A stretch of DNA of 64,000 bases from Microcella indica (GTDB taxonomy: Bacteria; Actinomycetota; Actinomycetes; Actinomycetales; Microbacteriaceae): assembly GCF_013414345.1 (NCBI RefSeq), contig NZ_CP058670.1:1922001-1986000 (forward strand), written 5' to 3'. The notes beneath the pieces are model-generated. The model had not been told where the DNA came from. It saw only the letters and a program-made list of their open reading frames with translations, and did no database searches. The position numbers were made by a program, and so were the translations under genes. Positions 1 through 7,875 of the stretch are shown piece after piece (within the stretch, counting starts at the first letter, position 1; every line of letters starts with the position of its first letter).

Positions 1-721
1 GCGGATTCCCCTCAACATCGACGCCGCCGACGAAAACGCCGCCGTCGATCCACCGGCGAGATCCCACTGCGACGACGCGGTCGACGAAAATACCTGGGGT
101 GACGACTGTCTCGGGGTCAAGCGACCCGAGTTCCACGATCTCATCGACCTGCGCGATGGTCGTCACCGCGGCGGTCGCCATGATGGGGCCGAAGTTCCGA
201 GCGGTCTCGCGGAACACCAGATTGCCCCAACGATCTCCCCGCAGCGCCGAGATGAGTGCGAAGTCCGCCTTGATCGGATACTCCAGCACGTACGCACGGC
301 CATCGATCTCACGCGCCTCTTTGCCCTCGGCGAGCACGGTGCCCACCCCCGTAGGGGAGAAGAACGCACCGATGCCGGCCCCCGCCGCGCGGATGCGCTC
401 GGCGAGATTCCCCTGGGGCACCAGTTCGAGTTCGATCTTCCCGGCGCGGTACAAGTCGTCGAACACCCACGAGTCGTGCTGCCGCGGGAACGAGCAGATG
501 ATCTTGCGCACACGCCCCTTCGCGAGCAGCGCGGCCAGCCCGGTATCACCATTGCCAGCGTTGTTGTTGACGATCGTCAGGTCGCTCGCTCCCTGCTCGA
601 TCAGCGCGTCGATGAGCTCGACGGGCTGACCGGCCCGGCCAAAACCGCCGATCATGATGGTGCACCCGTCGCCGATGCCCGCAACGGCAGCCTCGACGTC
701 CGAGACAGTCTTGTCGATCAC
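1..721 (-). CDS. pcaI: 3-oxoacid/3-oxoadipate CoA-transferase subunit A (partial, C-terminus off the left edge)
   Basis: Alpha subunit of a two-subunit CoA-transferase that moves CoA from succinyl-CoA to 3-oxoadipate or acetoacetate. About 240 residues are visible. The family glycine motif GGFGRAGQP lies at residues 25-33, NNNAGNG at 52-58 and VVTPGIFVDRVV further on, all typical of PcaI/ScoA. The GTG start at 721 is preceded by GGGAG about 6 nt upstream. The beta subunit (PcaJ/ScoB), which normally follows, would lie beyond the left edge. Motif wording fits PcaI best, but PcaI and ScoA cannot be separated without the partner gene. A short palindrome at 748-763 lies just upstream and could be its operator. 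Confidence 0.85.
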   Translation of the reverse strand, partial: MIDKTVSDVEAAVAGIGDGCTIMIGGFGRAGQPVELIDALIEQGASDLTIVNNNAGNGDTGLAALLAKGRVRKIICSFPRQHDSWVFDDLYRAGKIELELVPQGNLAERIRAAGAGIGAFFSPTGVGTVLAEGKEAREIDGRAYVLEYPIKADFALISALRGDRWGNLVFRETARNFGPIMATAAVTTIAQVDEIVELGSLDPETVVTPGIFVDRVVAVGSRRWIDGGVFVGGVDVEGNP

Positions 722-747
722 GTCAACTCCCGTCGTATGTTCGCTAC

Positions 748-763
748 GCGCACATGTGTGCGC
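748..763. promoter_or_regulatory. Palindrome upstream of the CoA-transferase gene, possible operator
   Basis: GCGCACA-TG-TGTGCGC: two perfect 7-bp arms around a 2-bp centre, 27-42 bp upstream of the GTG start at 721. The position suits a repressor or activator site at the pcaI promoter (IclR-type regulators often control pca genes), but no regulator gene is visible nearby and the regulator class is a guess. Confidence 0.35.
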
Positions 764-856
764 ATGGTGCCATCTTACGCGATCTTACGTGGCATCGAGG
801 TCGACGGCGGCATAGGGATCGCCCTCACCCTCGCGTTGTTCCCGCGGCCGCGCCGG

Positions 857-879
857 TTCGCCAACGACCCGTTGGCGAA
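857..879. promoter_or_regulatory. Inverted repeat with core CAACGACCCGTTG (copy 1)
   Basis: Arms TTCGCCAACG (857-866) and CGTTGGCGAA (870-879) are perfectly complementary around ACC. The 13-bp core CAACGACCCGTTG recurs at 2124-2138, upstream of the convergent DUF6221 gene. The repeat lies about 80 bp upstream of the metallophosphoesterase start, where an operator or regulator site would be expected. See findings. Confidence 0.5.
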
Positions 880-915
880 TTGAGCGTCCCCCTGACTGCC
901 CGGTCTGATAGGTTG

Positions 916-943
916 CTCTGCTCGGCATGCGCGCCGAGCAGAG
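916..943 (+). promoter_or_regulatory. Leader hairpin touching the ribosome-binding site of the metallophosphoesterase gene
   Basis: CTCTGCTCGGC (916-926) pairs perfectly with GCCGAGCAGAG (933-943) around a 6-nt loop. The 3' arm runs into the Shine-Dalgarno stretch GAGAGGAG (941-948), about 8 nt before the GTG start at 956. If transcribed, the stem would hide the first bases of the ribosome-binding site, so it could temper translation. It could also be a dyad operator in DNA. Confidence 0.4.
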
Positions 944-955
944 AGGAGTCTCCCG

Positions 956-1690
956 GTGCTCCATGAGTATCCGACGTTCGACTACGACCAGGTCGACTAC
1001 ATCACCTCGGACACCCACTTCAGCCACGCGCGGATCAGCGAGCTCGCTGCCCGCCCCTTCGGATCGGCCGGCGAGATGGACGCCGAGCTGATCCGCCGCT
1101 GGAACCAGACCGTCGCCCCCGCAGACGTCGTCCTGCACCTCGGCGACGTCGCGCTCGGACCGATCGCCGAGTCCCTGCCGCTGACCGCGCAGCTCCACGG
1201 GCGCAAGTTCCTCGTCCCCGGCAACCACGACCGCGTCTCACCCGCGACACAGTCCCGCCGCGCGATCGAGCGATTCGCTCCGCTCTACGAGCAGGCCGGC
1301 TGGATCATGCTCCCTGAGATCATTCAAGGCACCCGTCGCGGCACCCTTCTCCTCGCGTCCCACTACCCCTACTCCGGCGACACCCAGGACGCGGACCGGC
1401 ACACCTCACATCGTCCGGTCGACCGCGGCGCTCCGCTGCTGCACGGCCACACCCATGATCGGGAGAATGGGCCGGTCGGTCACCAGTTCCATGTCGGTGT
1501 CGACGCCTTCGGATACGCGCCCATCCCATTCACGCTCATCGACGCCTGGCTCGACGACCTCCGCCGGGAGGAGGAAGAGATCGCCGCGATCGTCCGTGAA
1601 CGCACAGCGATGGGCGAGAGCACGCCGCTCTCGGAACTGGCCGAGAAGCTCGGAATCGACCTCGCGGCCCTCGGTGACACGCCGGAGTGA
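956..1690 (+). CDS. Calcineurin-like metallophosphoesterase
   Basis: Predicted cytoplasmic dinuclear-metal phosphoesterase of 244 residues. Metal-binding motifs appear in the canonical order: D19 and H21 in SDTHFSH, GD at 63-64, GNHD at 89-92, H136 in SHYPYSG and HGHTH at 163-167. This is the compact form common in phages and bacterial accessory regions; the substrate cannot be told from sequence. GTG start at 956 with GAGAGGAG upstream. The C-terminal 50 residues are charged and helical. It converges on a DUF6221 gene, and a shared dyad at 1704-1742 separates the two. Its location beside a broken comM suggests accessory DNA. Confidence 0.85.
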   Translation: MLHEYPTFDYDQVDYITSDTHFSHARISELAARPFGSAGEMDAELIRRWNQTVAPADVVLHLGDVALGPIAESLPLTAQLHGRKFLVPGNHDRVSPATQSRRAIERFAPLYEQAGWIMLPEIIQGTRRGTLLLASHYPYSGDTQDADRHTSHRPVDRGAPLLHGHTHDRENGPVGHQFHVGVDAFGYAPIPFTLIDAWLDDLRREEEEIAAIVRERTAMGESTPLSELAEKLGIDLAALGDTPE

Positions 1691-1703
1691 GGCGATCGGA
1701 CCC

Positions 1704-1742
1704 GCGAAGTCTAGGGAAACGCTAGACATCCCTAGACTTCGC
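1704..1742. terminator. Palindromic bidirectional terminator candidate between convergent genes
   Basis: GCGAAGTCTAGGGA (1704-1717) and TCCCTAGACTTCGC (1729-1742) form a perfect 14-bp inverted repeat with an 11-nt spacer that itself contains CTAG. It starts 13 bp after the metallophosphoesterase stop and touches the stop codon of the minus-strand DUF6221 gene. No T-run follows, as is common in actinobacterial intrinsic terminators. A recombination or protein-binding site is an alternative. Confidence 0.55.
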
Positions 1743-2074
1743 TAGATTCGCCAGTCGTCCCGGTAGTCGTCGTGATCTGCATGAGCAGACGCGAGCTCCC
1801 GCAGCACCGTCTCCAGCGTCTCGGCCGTCGTGGTCGAGGGTTCTGCGGCACGGAACGCGTCGATGATCCGGCGCTTCGCGGCGCACTCCGCGCGCACGCG
1901 CTGATAGTCGATCGCGACGATCATCCGCTCTGGGTCGAACGCGAACTGCGTCGCCCACACGCAGAACCCGGTATCGGTCGTCGGCGATTCCGACTCGACA
2001 AGCCACGCGATCCGCTCATCCTCCTCGATCCGGGCAAGCAGGAACTCCACCAGCACCGCCGACTCATCCGTCAT
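1742..2074 (-). CDS. DUF6221 family protein
   Basis: Small acidic protein of 110 residues matching the DUF6221 pattern: N-terminal LVEFLLARIEEDERIAW, a central basic segment ending AKRRIIDAF, and a C-terminal HADHDDYRDDWRI tail. The family is widespread in actinobacteria and actinophages with no known biochemical role. The ATG at 2074 has a strong GAGGAGGTGG ribosome-binding site immediately upstream. The gene converges on the metallophosphoesterase, and its upstream region carries copy 2 of the CAACGACCCGTTG repeat. No catalytic motif is visible. Confidence 0.75.
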   Translation of the reverse strand: MTDESAVLVEFLLARIEEDERIAWLVESESPTTDTGFCVWATQFAFDPERMIVAIDYQRVRAECAAKRRIIDAFRAAEPSTTTAETLETVLRELASAHADHDDYRDDWRI

Positions 2075-2121
2075 GGCCACCTCCTCGAGAGCAACCTGCC
2101 AGCATCGCACACATCGAGATT

Positions 2122-2140
2122 GTGCAACGACCCGTTGCAC
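2122..2140. promoter_or_regulatory. Inverted repeat with core CAACGACCCGTTG (copy 2)
   Basis: GTGCAACG (2122-2129) and CGTTGCAC (2133-2140) pair perfectly around ACC. The core is identical to copy 1 at 857-879 while the flanking arm bases differ but remain complementary, which favours a conserved protein-binding dyad over chance. It lies about 50 bp upstream of the DUF6221 ATG. Confidence 0.5.
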
Positions 2141-2184
2141 CAATGACCCCGCGAGTCGAGCCTGTCTAGATCGGAGCAGGAGTC

Positions 2185-2208
2185 GTCCGATCCTGGCAGG
2201 GATCGGAC
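2185..2208. terminator. Hairpin downstream of the broken comM, possible terminator
   Basis: GTCCGATCC (2185-2193) and GGATCGGAC (2200-2208) form a perfect 9-bp stem with a 6-nt loop, about 150 bp past the stop of the truncated comM frame. Besides this and the operator-like repeat, the 2075-2355 stretch holds no gene I can support: the two overlapping frames here have no recognisable features. Confidence 0.35.
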
Positions 2209-2355
2209 TCGACCATCGCATCCGATCGAACTTGCCAGGACTCGACATCCCCTGCACCGCAGCAAAGCGGAGTCCGGATCGGTTGAGGATGAATCACGGC
2301 GGCATCAATCGCGGCAAGCACATTCAACTCGCCGAAGCGCCCGTCCTCGCGCGGC

Positions 2356-3489
2356 TCATGCATCTGGACGGATCTCGCTCGATGCCCATGAGCCTCGTTC
2401 GCGAACGCAGGAGATTGAGTGGACACTATCCAGTCGTACACAACGGGCGACGAGTTGGAACCGCGCGGGGAAGCGAGCCACGGCTCGCGCACGGTGGATG
2501 GTGATCTGGCCGGTCTCGAGCGGCTGGCGCAGAGCATCCAGCACGGCGGCGCTGAATTCGGGCGCCTCGTCGAGGAAGAGGACTCCGTGGGCAGCGCGCG
2601 AGATCGCGCCGGGCCGCACGAGCCCGCTGCCGCCCCCGATGAGGGAGGCCATCGTCGCGCTGTGGTGGGGACTCTCGACCGGTGGGCGCGTCACGAGGGC
2701 GGAACCGACGGGCAGGCCGGCGAGCGAGCGGACGGAGGAGACCTCCACCGCGGCGTCGGGCTCGAGGTCGGGCAGCAGCCCGGCCAGTCGCGTCGCGAGC
2801 AGCGTCTTGCCGGCACCGGGAGGGCCGAGCATCATGAGGTGATGGCCGCCCGCGGCGGCGACCTGCAGCGCTTCGACGGCCTCCGGATGCCCGACGACGT
2901 CGCTCAGGTCTCCCTCCTCCCCTGCCGGTTCCTCCGCGGTCGCCCCGACGAGCGGGTCAACAGGCACGGCCTCGAGCTCGGCACCATGATGGATGAGCAC
3001 GTCCCGCAGGCTCGCCGCACCGACGATGCGGATTCCCGCGACGAGCCCCGCTTCGACGGCGTTGCCGCTCGGCACCACGACTGCTCTGGCCCCTGCGCGC
3101 CGGGCGGCCAGCACCGCAGGGAGCACCCCGGCGACGGGTCGCAGTCTGCCGTCGAGGCTCAGCTCGCCGAGGTGCACAACGCCCTCGAGCGCCTCCGCTG
3201 TCACCACGCCGGTCGTCGCGAGAGCAGCGACGGCGATTCCGAGGTCGAAGCCCGAGCCGTGCTTGGGCAGGGATGCTGGTGAGAGGTTGACGGTGACCTT
3301 GCGGTTCGGCAGGTCGCACCCCGAGTTGCTCGCTGCGGACCGCACGCGATCCTTCGCCTCGCCGAGCGCGGCGTCGGGCAGGCCGATGATCGTGAACGCG
3401 GGGAGTCCGTTCGCGAGATCGGCCTCGATCTCGACGAGCGCCCCGTCGACCCCGTGCAGGGCGACCGCGAGCGTGCGGGCGACGGGCAT
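2356..3489 (-). pseudogene. comM: comM/yifB Mg-chelatase-like AAA+ ATPase, truncated after about residue 347
   Basis: ComM/YifB family helicase-like ATPase that promotes branch migration during natural transformation; full-length members have about 500 residues. The N-terminal S5-fold segment is intact (AFTIIGLPDAALGEAKDRV near 31-49), Walker A GPPGAGKT is at 222-229 and Walker B LFLDE at 304-308. Family similarity stops at ARFPARFQLV (residue 347, base about 2449), where members continue with a cysteine-containing AANPCPCG segment. Here an unrelated 30-residue tail runs to the stop at 2356. The sensor/arginine-finger and C-terminal parts are gone, so it is probably non-functional. ATG at 3489 shares one base with the yraN stop. 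The usual downstream dprA is absent. Confidence 0.85.
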
Positions 3490-3839
3490 CAGCACACCTG
3501 CCGCACGTGCTCGATGACGACGCCGTCGCGGTCGGCGACCACCGAGATGGCGTCGACCCGCAGGCGGTCCACCGGGCCGTGCGCCTCGCACCACGCCGCC
3601 GCCAGCCGACGCAGCCGCGCGAGCTTGACGGGCGTGATCGCCGCCAGCGGATGCCCGAACCCGGCCCCCGACCGCGTCTTGACCTCCACGACCACTGTCG
3701 TCGCGCCCTCTCGGGCGACGATGTCGACCTCACCGATCGAGCACCGCCAGTTGCGGTCGAGGATCGTGAAGCCCTGGGCCTCGAGGTGGTCGACCGCGAG
3801 GTCCTCCCCGCTGCGCCCGAGCGCTTGCGTGCGTGTCAT
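3489..3839 (-). CDS. yraN: UPF0102 (YraN-like) nuclease-fold protein
   Basis: Small restriction-endonuclease-fold protein of unproven function, regularly found next to rnhB and comM. The core pattern is clear: ALGRSGEDLAVDHL, ILDRNWRCSIGEVDIVA and VVVEVKTRSGAGFGHP, with the conserved E-D-EVK residues of the PD-(D/E)xK fold. I chose the ATG at 3839 (116 aa) because the family starts just before the G-x-x-GE motif. Its GGAGG lies only 1 nt upstream, however, and an in-frame ATG at 3905 (138 aa) with GAGG at better spacing is possible. The stop overlaps the comM start by one base, indicating co-transcription. Confidence 0.85.
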   Translation of the reverse strand: MTRTQALGRSGEDLAVDHLEAQGFTILDRNWRCSIGEVDIVAREGATTVVVEVKTRSGAGFGHPLAAITPVKLARLRRLAAAWCEAHGPVDRLRVDAISVVADRDGVVIEHVRQVC

Positions 3840-3938
3840 GCCTCCGAGAATGCCGAGCGCGCGGGCGCCGGGGGCGTCCTCGAGACGACCCGGGGCATCC
3901 CCCACCCCTCACGGGGCTGTGAGGGAGACGCCGCAACC

Positions 3939-6900
3939 TCAGCGCGGGGCGGACTCCTTCTGCGCGCCCCCGGGCTCGGCACCCTCCGGCTCGGCACCGT
4001 CGTCGTCCGCGTGCCGGTCGGGGTTCGTGTAATGCAGCACCGCCCACAGCGCGAGCGTGACGACCGCGAACGCGACGAGCACGACGAACCACGTTCCCAC
4101 GTTCGAGATCTCGTCGATGCCGTCCTCCGTCGGCAGCACGAGCAGCGCGAACAGGGTCGCCGTCACGAGGAAGGCGCCGACCCACAGTGCCTTGGACCGC
4201 TGGAAGATCTCGCGACCCTCGAGGAAACCGAGGGGCAGGATCGCGACCGCCGCCGCCGTGAGGCCCTCCGCCGTTGCCGCCGCGAGGGAGTCGAGCACGA
4301 GCGCCGTGACCCAGTCGAGGCCGCCGGCCGTCGCCTCGGTGAGGATCGAGTAGCCGACCCACGCGAGCACCGAGATGCCGACCATCACGCCGAGCTGGGT
4401 GAGCACGGCGCGCAGGCGGTGCGGCGCGCCCACGCGCGTGACGATCTCGAGGCCGATGACGAGCCCGATGAGGAAGCCGGGCGAGAACTCGAGGAGGCGC
4501 GCGATGACGACGCCGATGAGCGCGAAGACGAGCGCGGCAGGCTGCAGCCCGATGCTCGTCTCGATGCGCCACGCGCGCCAGATGATCGCCCCGCTGATCC
4601 ACGACGACACGTAGGTGACGAGGAAAAGGCCGATCGCGAGCGCGAGGGTCAGTCTCAGCGAGACGGCGTCGAACCCGAACGACGGGTCCATGAACCCGAA
4701 GATGACGCTCGTAAGCACGATCAGCACGGCGGCGGCCGCGGCGCGCGTGCGCGTGACCGCGGCGAACCAGTCGGTCACGCGATCGACGCCGCGCTCGAAG
4801 GCGGCGAAGCCCCGCCCGAACCGGCGCGTGTTCGCCGAGAGGGTCGAGTTGAGCAGCTCGGTCGGGAACGCCACGAGCAGGAGGATCGCGAGCGCGAGAC
4901 CTCCCGCGGTCACCGTGATGATGGGGCTGCGGAAGATCTCGGCGGCCGTGGGAATCGCATTCGTCAATTCAGACGGTGCGGCGGGGTCGTCGCGAGCGAT
5001 CGATCCGGATGCTCCGCCAGCGCGCTCGCCGACGCCAGAGTTCTCCTCCACCTCCTCGTCGACACCCTCCTCGAGCGGCTGCCCCGCAGGATCCAGAGGC
5101 GGCTCGACCATGACCGGGGTCGAGATCTCCGAGGGGCTGCCCCCCGGCGGCGTCGCGGTCGCGACGAGCGTGTGCTCACCCGGCTCGAGATCCTCCGGCA
5201 CGACCACGTCGAGGGCGAAGAGCCCGCTCGCGTCCGCCACCGAGGTGCCGAGGGTGCGCGGCGTCGAGAAGATCTGGATCGTGACGGATGTGCCGGGAGG
5301 CAGCCCGCGCGCGGAGAGCGACAGCTGCTGCCCGGGTCTCAGGTTCTGCCCGTCGAAGCCCTCGAGCGTCCACGAGAACGGAGCCGGGGTGACGGCCGGC
5401 GTCGGCGTGGGAATGGGCGCGGGCGGCGCGGCGGGGCCGGCCACGACGACCTCGACAGGGGCGGTGTATGCCGAGAATCCGTCGAAGGAGTCGCCGAGGC
5501 CTTCGTAGTAGAAGCCGGGATCGGCGACGAAGCCCTGAGACTGCTGCTGGGCGCGCACGAGAGTGCGGCCCGATGCGCCCGAGAACGAGCAGCTCCACGC
5601 GCCCTCGGTGTCGACGATGGCACTGCAGGCCCCTGGCCCGCCGAGCTCGCGCACGAGCACGCGGAATCCGGGCTCGCCCTCGCCACTCGCGAGAACCCGG
5701 CCGTTCGAGCCCGGGGCGGCCGAGAAGGTCGGAACCTCGGGAATGAGCACGAAGTCGTCCTGGTACTCGCTCTGCTCGAAGTAGTACGACTGGACGGCGT
5801 AGAAGTTCCAGATGCCCGGCTCGAGGTCGTCGAACACGCACTCCTCGACGGTCGCGGGCGACAAGGGCGCGGACTCGGGTTCGAAGCCGCCTCCGCCTTC
5901 GCCCTCGGGCGCATCGCCGCACGAGGCCACCGGGAAGCCGAACGAGTAGCCGCCCTCGCCGTCGGGCTCGACGTCGTAGACCTCGACCCCGACCCTCGAG
6001 CCCTCGAGACCCTCGGCCGTGACTCCCACCGAGGCAGCGCCGAACTCGTACGTCATGGTGGGAGGCGGCGGCACCACGCCGGGGGAGATGGTGGCGGCGA
6101 CCGGTGCTGAGGCAGTCGAGATGCCGTCCCAGTAGTCGACAACCTGGCCGGGCACCCCGGGATCGTCGGAGAACCCGACGCTCTGGGCCACGGCGGTGTA
6201 GACCTCCCCGCCCGGAGCGAGAGGCGTGGTGCACGACCATTGACCCGTGACGGCATCGGCGACGGCAGAGCACGCGAAGGTCGACTCCGAGTCTCGGACG
6301 ACGACCTCGACGTAGTCCAGCAGAGTGCTCGACTCCACGAGCTCCTCGGCGAGCAGGTCGATCGAGCCGCTGAAGATCGCGCCGCCGGGCACCGGCTCGA
6401 CGGTCATCGTGGGCGTCGCCGGCACGTACACGGCATCGCCCCGGTCGCTCGAGTACGTCTCGTTGATGAACTGCACGGACGAGAACAGGTGGATGCCCGG
6501 GGGCACGCTCTCCACGAGGCAGACGACCGACGGGCCGTCCGTCGGAGGCACCTCGTAGTCGCCCGTCCACCCGGCCGGGCACCGCTCGCCGAGGGAACCA
6601 GCGCCGAACCAGTCCACGATGAAGCTCACGGAGACGTCGGTCTCGGTCAAGCCCGTCGCGGTCGCGGTGAGCGAACCCGGGGCGGTGGCGATCGACAACC
6701 CGTTCTGCGGCGGGGCGACGTTCACGGCGATAGCGTCAGGCTCGCCCCCCGGCCGTTCTGCCGTGCCGCCCTCCAGGTCGGTGGCCACGACCCGCACGGC
6801 CCACACACCGTAGTCCCCGAAGGGCACCGTGCACGAGAAGGCGCCAGACGCCGGCACACCGGAGAAGCAGAGAGACGTCTCGCTGCCGATGCCGACGTCG

Positions 6901-7412
6901 ACTCGGTAGGCGAAGACCTCGACCGTGCCGAGCGCGGGCCCCGTGCCCGTGACCTCAGCGGAGAGGGTCGGGATCGTGAAGGCGTCGAGGTCGAACGGTG
7001 ACGCGAGAGAGAGGTCGCTCGCCGGTGACCCGTAGCTCACCGTGACCCTGTTGCTCTCCGGGCTCGTGCCGTCGACGTCAGTCGACGTCGCGAAGAGCTC
7101 GTAGTCGCCGTACTGGCCTGCGGGCAGCGTCGCGACGCAGTCGCGGTCGACCGTGTCGGTGAAGACGCATCCCTCGGTCACGACGCCTGTCTCGACGAAC
7201 TCGGCCCACACCGTCACCGTCTGCTCGATGCCATCCTCAACGTCGACCGAAACCGAGACGGAGCCGGTGATGTCGGTCGCGGCGGCGGAGATGACGGGGG
7301 CGAGAGGAGCGGCCTGCGCCGCGGAGCTCACCGCAACGACGCTCGCCGCCGCGAAGGCGGCCACGAGCACACTGGCGAGGCCTGCGCGGGCGCCGCGAGA
7401 ACGGGTGGTCAC
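3939..7412 (-). CDS. Large exported Ig-like-repeat protein with a C-terminal multi-helix membrane domain
   Basis: Protein of 1157 residues that I do not recognise. A signal peptide with positively charged start and AQA-A cleavage site ends near residue 34. Residues about 40-780 form beta-rich repeats, each with paired cysteines and segments such as VTVSYG, GxYGDYELFA and GAWSCSFSG, resembling bacterial Ig-like domains. A Pro/Ala/Thr linker and acidic stretch follow, and then from about residue 825 roughly nine predicted membrane helices ending in a charged tail. It would display a long extracellular stalk from a polytopic anchor. GTG start at 7412 with GAGGAG upstream. It sits inside the conserved yraN-rnhB neighbourhood, 33 bp upstream of the alternative yraN start. 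Confidence 0.7.
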   Translation of the reverse strand: MTTRSRGARAGLASVLVAAFAAASVVAVSSAAQAAPLAPVISAAATDITGSVSVSVDVEDGIEQTVTVWAEFVETGVVTEGCVFTDTVDRDCVATLPAGQYGDYELFATSTDVDGTSPESNRVTVSYGSPASDLSLASPFDLDAFTIPTLSAEVTGTGPALGTVEVFAYRVDVGIGSETSLCFSGVPASGAFSCTVPFGDYGVWAVRVVATDLEGGTAERPGGEPDAIAVNVAPPQNGLSIATAPGSLTATATGLTETDVSVSFIVDWFGAGSLGERCPAGWTGDYEVPPTDGPSVVCLVESVPPGIHLFSSVQFINETYSSDRGDAVYVPATPTMTVEPVPGGAIFSGSIDLLAEELVESSTLLDYVEVVVRDSESTFACSAVADAVTGQWSCTTPLAPGGEVYTAVAQSVGFSDDPGVPGQVVDYWDGISTASAPVAATISPGVVPPPPTMTYEFGAASVGVTAEGLEGSRVGVEVYDVEPDGEGGYSFGFPVASCGDAPEGEGGGGFEPESAPLSPATVEECVFDDLEPGIWNFYAVQSYYFEQSEYQDDFVLIPEVPTFSAAPGSNGRVLASGEGEPGFRVLVRELGGPGACSAIVDTEGAWSCSFSGASGRTLVRAQQQSQGFVADPGFYYEGLGDSFDGFSAYTAPVEVVVAGPAAPPAPIPTPTPAVTPAPFSWTLEGFDGQNLRPGQQLSLSARGLPPGTSVTIQIFSTPRTLGTSVADASGLFALDVVVPEDLEPGEHTLVATATPPGGSPSEISTPVMVEPPLDPAGQPLEEGVDEEVEENSGVGERAGGASGSIARDDPAAPSELTNAIPTAAEIFRSPIITVTAGGLALAILLLVAFPTELLNSTLSANTRRFGRGFAAFERGVDRVTDWFAAVTRTRAAAAAVLIVLTSVIFGFMDPSFGFDAVSLRLTLALAIGLFLVTYVSSWISGAIIWRAWRIETSIGLQPAALVFALIGVVIARLLEFSPGFLIGLVIGLEIVTRVGAPHRLRAVLTQLGVMVGISVLAWVGYSILTEATAGGLDWVTALVLDSLAAATAEGLTAAAVAILPLGFLEGREIFQRSKALWVGAFLVTATLFALLVLPTEDGIDEISNVGTWFVVLVAFAVVTLALWAVLHYTNPDRHADDDGAEPEGAEPGGAQKESAPR

Positions 7413-7541
7413 AGCGATGTGCTCCTCGGGTAGGAGGACGGAGGTGACGCTCGTTCGGGTCAGCGTCTAGATCACAGTACGCCGGATCTGTTTCGCGCGG
7501 GTTAACTGTTCTTGGGGGGCGCGGGGCGCATCCCGATACCG

Positions 7542-7865
7542 CTACTCGTCGATCGCGAGCTCACGGGGCAGCTTGAGGTCCTTCTTGCCGAGCTCCTCCA
7601 CATTGACGTCCTTGAACGTCAGCACGCGCACGCTCTTGACGAAGCGGTCGGCGCGGTAGACGTCCCACACCCACACGTCGGTGAGGGTCAGCTCGAAGTA
7701 GAAGTCTCCCGCGACCTCGCGCACGACCTGCTCGACCTCGTTGGCCAGGTAGAACCGTCGCTCGGTCTCCACCACGTACTGGAACTGCGACACCACGTCG
7801 CGGTACTCCCGGTACAGGGCGAGCTCGACCTCGCGGTCGTAGTCGTCAAAATCGTCGTCGTCCAT
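7542..7865 (-). CDS. DUF2469 family protein
   Basis: Acidic protein of 107 residues matching DUF2469, an actinobacterial family usually found between lepB/rnhB and yraN. It shows the MDDDDFDDYDREVELALYREYRDV-type start (described in part only), the central ERRFYLANEVE segment and the VWVWDVYRADRFVKSV strand. No enzyme motif is visible and the function is unknown. The ATG at 7865 lies 10 bp downstream of the rnhB stop, so it is very likely in the rnhB-lepB operon. Confidence 0.85.
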   Translation of the reverse strand: MDDDDFDDYDREVELALYREYRDVVSQFQYVVETERRFYLANEVEQVVREVAGDFYFELTLTDVWVWDVYRADRFVKSVRVLTFKDVNVEELGKKDLKLPRELAIDE

Positions 7866-7875
7866 CGGGTGCAGT

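Noticed and set aside
2073-2537. Overlapping frames on both strands between DUF6221 and comM as extra genes
   Set aside because: Neither has a recognisable domain or convincing ribosome-binding site, and both run over the comM junction or the operator-like repeat.
3507-6110. An 867-codon plus-strand frame opposite the surface-protein gene
   Set aside because: Almost entirely charged Arg/Asp/Glu sequence, typical of a shadow frame in high-GC DNA; the minus strand has a signal peptide and real repeats.
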